64,000 nt of DNA, from NCBI RefSeq assembly GCF_030272615.1, contig NC_081414.1:305913164-305977163 (forward strand), in the 5' to 3' direction. Within the stretch, counting starts at the first letter, position 1. Each line of letters starts with the position of its first letter. Position numbers and translations under genes: made by a program. The DNA comes from Cryptomeria japonica. Its lineage: Eukaryota; Streptophyta; Pinopsida; Cupressales; Cupressaceae. Shown here in pieces: positions 59,501 to 64,000 of the stretch. The notes beneath the pieces were generated by a model. It did no database searches. It saw nothing but the letters and a program-made list of their open reading frames with translations, and had not been told where the DNA came from.

Positions 59501-59829
59501 ACTAGAAATGAAAAAAAAAATAGTAACTAGACAAAAAGTAACGGGGACTAGTAGAATACTAGAAAACATAAAGAAACCAACTACTAGTTTCCCAAAAGAC
59601 TCAAGACCCTTCATGCCCTACCACTCCTTGTTTAGTATATTGATCTTGTCCATAAAAGACATATCCCTATTTGTAGAGGGCTCTTGGGATGGCATAACAT
59701 TAACATTCACATTTTTTGGAAGGCCTAGCCAACAAACTAGCAGAAGCTTTTTCCTTAACTCTCTTGCACTTAGCATTCTTCCTCTCTAATTAATACTATA
59801 GAACCTACATAGAGGTTTTTTCTTTTAAC

Positions 59830-60120
59830 CATCTTCTTATTGAACACCACATTGTCCTCCATATTTTTCACCATTTTATTCTACAATTCTTGGAGGTTAG
59901 CAATGGTCTTCTCCAAATTCTTTCTTTCCTCCTCAGAGACTACATTGGCCTTGATATAATTCACCTCTTACTCTAGGATATCTCACTTGTTGAACTTCTT
60001 ATTCAACTCCTTAATAGAGGCCTAGACCGTATCATCAGTGGATTCTAAAGGTCAATCACAACCTTGACCTTAGCCTTAGCCAGAGCCTCCAATTTACTAT
60101 TCTTACCCTTTGCTATGTGT
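59830..60120 (-). pseudogene. Coiled-coil coding relic
   Basis: On the minus strand one frame reads IKELNKKFNK, EVNYIKANVVSEEERKNLEK, then TIANLQELQNKMVKNMED (with stops), a charged heptad-like stretch. It lies downstream, on the same strand, of the relics at 61798-62166 and 60750-61245 and may be the tail of the same protein. No family recognised. Confidence 0.4.
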
Positions 60121-60414
60121 ACTTGAAACAACTACCATTTTAGGATTTTATTTTGTAGTGTATAGTTACGAAATAATTCATTTAATTTAGAGATAAGCAC
60201 ATTGGGGTTTGAACAAGTGAGTGAGTTGAACCATTGAGGAGCTTTTGCTTAAGCGAGGACCTAGAATTGTGAGGTGGAGAGTTTTCATGGGACAAATCAA
60301 AAGAAGGGGACCAAGTGGATGAAATAACATAAGATATTTATTTTGGGTGATTGTTAAATCCAATATTTTTTTTGAGACTTAGAAGAGCCTACCATATTCT
60401 TCATTTTGGCCATG

Positions 60415-61297
60415 CATTAGGGGTGAATGCAGAAGGGCTTCCCTTTAGAGGGAGGAGGATTTTTAAGAAAGGCAGAGGAAGAGGCCTTTGGGTTGTTAGG
60501 TGTAGGGGACTAGTTCAATTCGACAATCAAGTAGGAATTTGTGATATGACGAAGTGAGTTTTGGGCTAGGGTGAGGCTTAAATTATAATTATAAAAGCCT
60601 AAGGATAAAACCAAGATGGAGAGTGATATCATTGGGTTTAGACTACACCACATACACTAATTAAACTAGGGAAGAATGAATCCAAAAATAAAAAATTTAA
60701 TTTAATACCATTCCTAAAGTTATTTAGCATAGGGAAAAGATGAAAGAGAAATATTTTGAATATTTTGTCAAGGGTGACATACCTTATATGGACCTCTACC
60801 ATGACCTTCTACCCCATAGGAAGATCTTCATGGTTGAATTTGACCTATAGATGGGTTATCTTATAACCTCTCTTTATGATTTTTTAAAAATCCTCCTTAT
60901 AATTACTTTTGGGCTTCCTAGGCAAAGGAAATTCCTTCCATGGGGAGACCAATAGCAATCAAAATAAGCTCAACAATCACATTAAAATACAACCCTTACA
61001 TCCACCATGTTGTCATTCCAAGAACAATAAAATCCAATAGAAAGAGAAGGTTTGTGGCCCAACATCACCTCTATATAGGAAGAAAAAATAAATCTTATGA
61101 AAATGGGCCACAAAACACTATCATTCTTGAGGGAAATACAACTACTGGGCTCCACTTGGACCAAACCACTACCCATGGTAGACTAGAGAATAATAGTGAA
61201 AGCAACTTTAATCAGAAGAGACAATAAGGATGAATTAAGTTAGAAGAAAAAATGGGAATCCAAGCATTATTGCCATAAAAGGTATCCATCACATCCG
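60415..61297. repeat. Direct repeat of about 0.9 kb, unit 1
   Basis: Aligned with 61398-62232 at an offset of about 934-956. Shared landmarks are GGGTTGTTAGG (60490 and 61446), AGGGTGACATACCT (60771 and 61713) and TTCCATGGGGAGACC (60936 and 61877). Roughly 80% identity by eye. Confidence 0.8.
60750..61245 (-). pseudogene. Relic of a duplicated unknown protein, copy in unit 1
   Basis: On the minus strand it reads CISLKNDSVLWPIF, FSSYIEVMLGHKPSLSI and then a broken frame. It matches the better preserved copy at 61798-62166. No known family. Confidence 0.5.
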
Positions 61298-61397
61298 AGA
61301 AAGGAAAGGTCTTACCCAACTCAAAGTAATAATGATAAAACAATATACTAAAATAAAAATGATTAAAATAATGACTATGCATGAATCATATTCTAAC

Positions 61398-62232
61398 ATT
61401 AGGAATGATAGGATATTTTTAAACAAGATGGAGGACAATGCCCATGGGTTGTTAGGCATAAGGGATTGGTGGAAATCAACAACCAAGGAGGAATTAGTGA
61501 TGCGGGAAAGTGAATTTCAAGCCAGGATGAGGCTTAAATTATAATTATAAAGTGTAAGGGTGAATCCCTAATGGAGAGGGATACCATTAAGTTTAGACTA
61601 TATAAACACTAATTGAATTAGGTAAGAATGAATCTAGAAAGAAAATTTCATTCTAATACCATGTCCAAGCATATGGAAAATATGAGAGTGAAATGTTTTC
61701 AATATTTTATCTAGGGTGACATACCTCATAAGGACCTCCACCATGAACTTCTAATCCTTAAGAAGATCTTCATGGTTGAAGTTATTCTATAGATGGGTTA
61801 TCTTCTCACCTTTCTTTGGCAATTTTTTGAAATCCTTCTTATAATTACCTTTGGCTTCCTAGATAAGGAAACCCCTTCCATGGGGAGACCAATAGCAGCT
61901 AAAATAATCTCAACAGTCACATTAAAAGACAACCCTATAACGTACACCATGTCACCCTTCCAAGAATGAGTAATAGAAAGGGAAGGGTCATGGCCTAGAA
62001 TTGCCTCTATGTAGGAAGAAAACTTATGTCTCTCAAAAATAGTCCATAAAACACTATCATTCTTGAGGGAAATATAGTTGTTGAGCTGAACTTGGATCAA
62101 ATCACCATTCCTAGTAGACCAAAGCACAATAGTGAAAATAACTCTAACCATAAGAGACAAATACAATTGAATTAAGTTAGAATAAAAATGGGAATATGAA
62201 CATTATTGCCATAATAGATATCTATCACATCC
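61398..62232. repeat. Direct repeat of about 0.9 kb, unit 2
   Basis: Second copy of 60415-61297. It ends at CACATCC, directly at the start of the LTR of element N, while unit 1 continues past the same point. The LTR therefore inserted into unit 2. Confidence 0.8.
61798..62166 (-). pseudogene. Relic of a duplicated unknown protein, copy in unit 2
   Basis: A 122-residue frame reads YISLKNDSVLWTIFERHKF, SSYIEAILGHDPSLSI and VTVEIILAAIGLPMEG. The last part is reminiscent in pattern (helix then GLP) of HKITKEA..VTGLP in the ORF2 family of C and E, but similarity is too weak to claim relatedness. Its N-terminal side is cut by the LTR of N. The complementary plus-strand ORFs (60940-61227) are shadows. 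Confidence 0.5.
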
Positions 62233-63379
62233 TGTAATACCCTAAAATTGGTCATCTAAACCATGGGCCCCTAATCTCGACAACATCACTAAGGTCCTAA
62301 CCAAAGGTAATTAAATCAATCTTGAGCACATTAATTAATTCTTCAATCATCAAATATTACATGACAAATCAAATACTCAATATTAATTAAATATTTATTT
62401 AATTAATTAAATCATTCCAAGAAAATCATTTTGATCAATTATTCTATTTAATTTATTAAATATCCTTGCATATTTAATTAATTAATAAATTTGCCATTTA
62501 ATCATGCAAAAAAGGAATTAATTTATTACAAAAGAGGAATTAATCACAAAGCAAGAGTTAAATTGAAAATAAAATAAAAGAATTAAATTAAGAGAGAAAT
62601 CAAACTTGAGATATTATTTCTTTCTTCTAAATTGAGAACTTGAAATCAAAAAAATAATTACTTGAATTATTAATCATTCTCTAAAATTGGAACTCAAAGC
62701 TTTTGAGAAAAAGTTCAGTTGCATTGAAAAGACTCTTTTCTTGAATAAATCAAAGAATTATCTATTTTTATCACAAGTGCATGGAATTAATTAATTCTTA
62801 TTTCTAATGCAACTTGAACTTCTTATTTAAATGCATTTCAATTAAACTATAATTGGAATCTATCTCAACGTTAATTGAATCTGATTTCTTAATTATTTCA
62901 ATAAATTCTAAATTGTGTTTTTTCTTGATCTCTCTTGTGAATTCTCTATAAATTCAACCTTCGGCTCTCATTCAAATCACCCTAGAGATATTTGAGAAAC
63001 ACCTTGGAGATTATTATTATGCTGATTTTGCTTTGGAGTCATTGAAGATCTTGTGCTTGCTTTTGAGATTATTGCATCTTAGTTGAGATTATTGTATCTT
63101 AGTTTAGCTTTTTCCATATTTAGTTTATTCCATTATTTCTTGAATCCATATTGCTTGAATTATTCATCCATCTTGCATCCATATAGTTTAATATCATATA
63201 GATTAAATCCTTCGTCTTGGTGTAGTCTAGTCACTGGTATTGCTTATAAAAATATGAGAGCAATCTTATACTCGCATCTTTTAGAAGACAATTAGTCGCT
63301 TTGTTATGGTTTATGATTTATTGATTATTGATTTACTAACCATACATGTAATAACTTAATTGAAGTGTTGTGTATTACA
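62233..63379 (+). repeat. 5' LTR of element N (1,147 bp)
   Basis: It starts TGTAATACCCTAAAATTGG and ends TTGTGTATTACA, so the ends are an inverted repeat TGTAATAC/GTATTACA. It is followed after 39 bases by a primer-site-like sequence. The 3' LTR would lie beyond the window. Confidence 0.75.
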
Positions 63380-64000
63380 GCTATCAGATTTCTTTTCACT
63401 TTTTCACACACACATTTTTGGTGCCCACCATGGGGCAGAAGACTACATTTTTTAGCCTCCAAGACTAAATGCTTATTTTTCATTTGTTTTTAGATTTTTT
63501 GTCTGTACAGTTTCTGCAATTTGCCGTACGATATTTCCCATATGGCCAAATGACAAACTACAGGCATCGTATGATCTGGTATGATTTATCGTACGATCTA
63601 GTAAGAATTGTCATACGATTTTGTATTTTTTTGGTTAAAAAGCAGATTTCATTCTTCAATTTTCTCATTCAATTTTGATTATACTGATGACTGACCCTAG
63701 CTTTTTATCTATCTATCTGAGAATTTTTCACAACCTAATTAGTTTTTTGCAGAACGCTTGTCGAAGAATATGTTTGTCACACAAAAACAATATGACTACT
63801 GATTCATTGTCTTTGCAAGTTGCCTGAGAAGAATCGATCAAACATCATGTATTCTTTAAATTTATTTTTAGGAACCTAACTTGGTATCTGGTTAAAGAAC
63901 AAATCTGTATTTTGTGTTTTAAGTAAATTCTGAGAGGTAGCAGAGTATGCTCTTGTCTGCATAAACAATCAGAAATCCAGACCCTTGACGCATTTTCTTT
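63380..64000 (+). mobile_element. Leader of element N with primer-site candidate
   Basis: TGGTGCCCACCATGGGGC at 63419-63436 looks like the GCGCCCACCGTGGGGC-type primer site known from some plant Ty3 elements (C-to-T changes at CpG). It is not an initiator-Met site. The following 560 bases have no supported ORF. Between 63520 and 63625 a CGTACGAT-like motif occurs four or five times. The element continues outside the window. Confidence 0.6.

Noticed and set aside
59508-59789. 93-codon plus-strand ORF
   Set aside because: No family resemblance. The opposite strand carries the charged coiled-coil-like frame further on, so I could not support it as a gene.
60940-61227. 95-codon plus-strand ORF
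   Set aside because: It is the complement of the duplicated minus-strand relic, which is readable in both copies.

Overview
The window looks like nuclear DNA of a land plant with a large genome filled by retrotransposons. Everything recognisable is of plant type: Ty1-copia and Ty3-chromovirus polyproteins, an L1-like LINE, and primer-binding sites for initiator tRNA-Met. The AT-rich spacers and layers of old nested insertions suggest a gymnosperm such as a conifer, but nothing here fixes the species. I see no intact host gene, rRNA, tRNA or CRISPR array. Almost every coding region carries stops or frameshifts.

Layout. 1-8012: three nested non-autonomous LTR elements. K (1-1136, +) sits in C (1137-4545, -), which sits in J (4546-8012, -). 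8013-11380: an L1-like LINE (-), split by an E-like LTR (8662-9649) that carries a 41-bp minisatellite. 11381-15472: the 3' half of Ty1-copia element X (-). 15473-27669: a rearranged block of a second copia family, with one copy on + (15473-20861) and one on - (21821-27669). Between them lies a + fragment of X-type copia (20862-21820). LTR lengths and target duplications are best explained by an inversion between two inverted copies, here called Z and W. 27670-32847: non-autonomous element F (-), inserted in copia fragment H (32848-33545). 33731-47463: Ty3-chromovirus D (+), interrupted by the complete non-autonomous element E (35759-42380, flanked by GTGTC) and by an 842-bp DNA-transposon-like insert (45487-46328, flanked by TATGAAGT). 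47464-62232: AT-rich spacer DNA holding a 4.7-kb LTR-like insertion M (flanked by ATATC), simple and tandem repeats, a diverged dispersed repeat pair and a duplicated coding relic. 62233-64000: the 5' LTR and leader of another LTR element N, cut by the window edge.

The most interesting content is a group of LTR elements (C, E, F, J, K) with no protease, integrase or reverse transcriptase. They carry two proteins of their own. ORF1 is a coiled-coil protein with up to four CCHC knuckles, like a Gag. ORF2 is about 1,090 residues in E and I do not recognise it. These elements share with the copia families the initiator-Met primer site, the polypurine tract, a stem-loop around the polypurine tract and an LTR-terminal hairpin whose stem covaries. 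This suggests that the copia machinery mobilises them in trans. Element E is the best copy, because both LTRs, the primer site, the polypurine tract, both ORFs and the target duplication are all visible.
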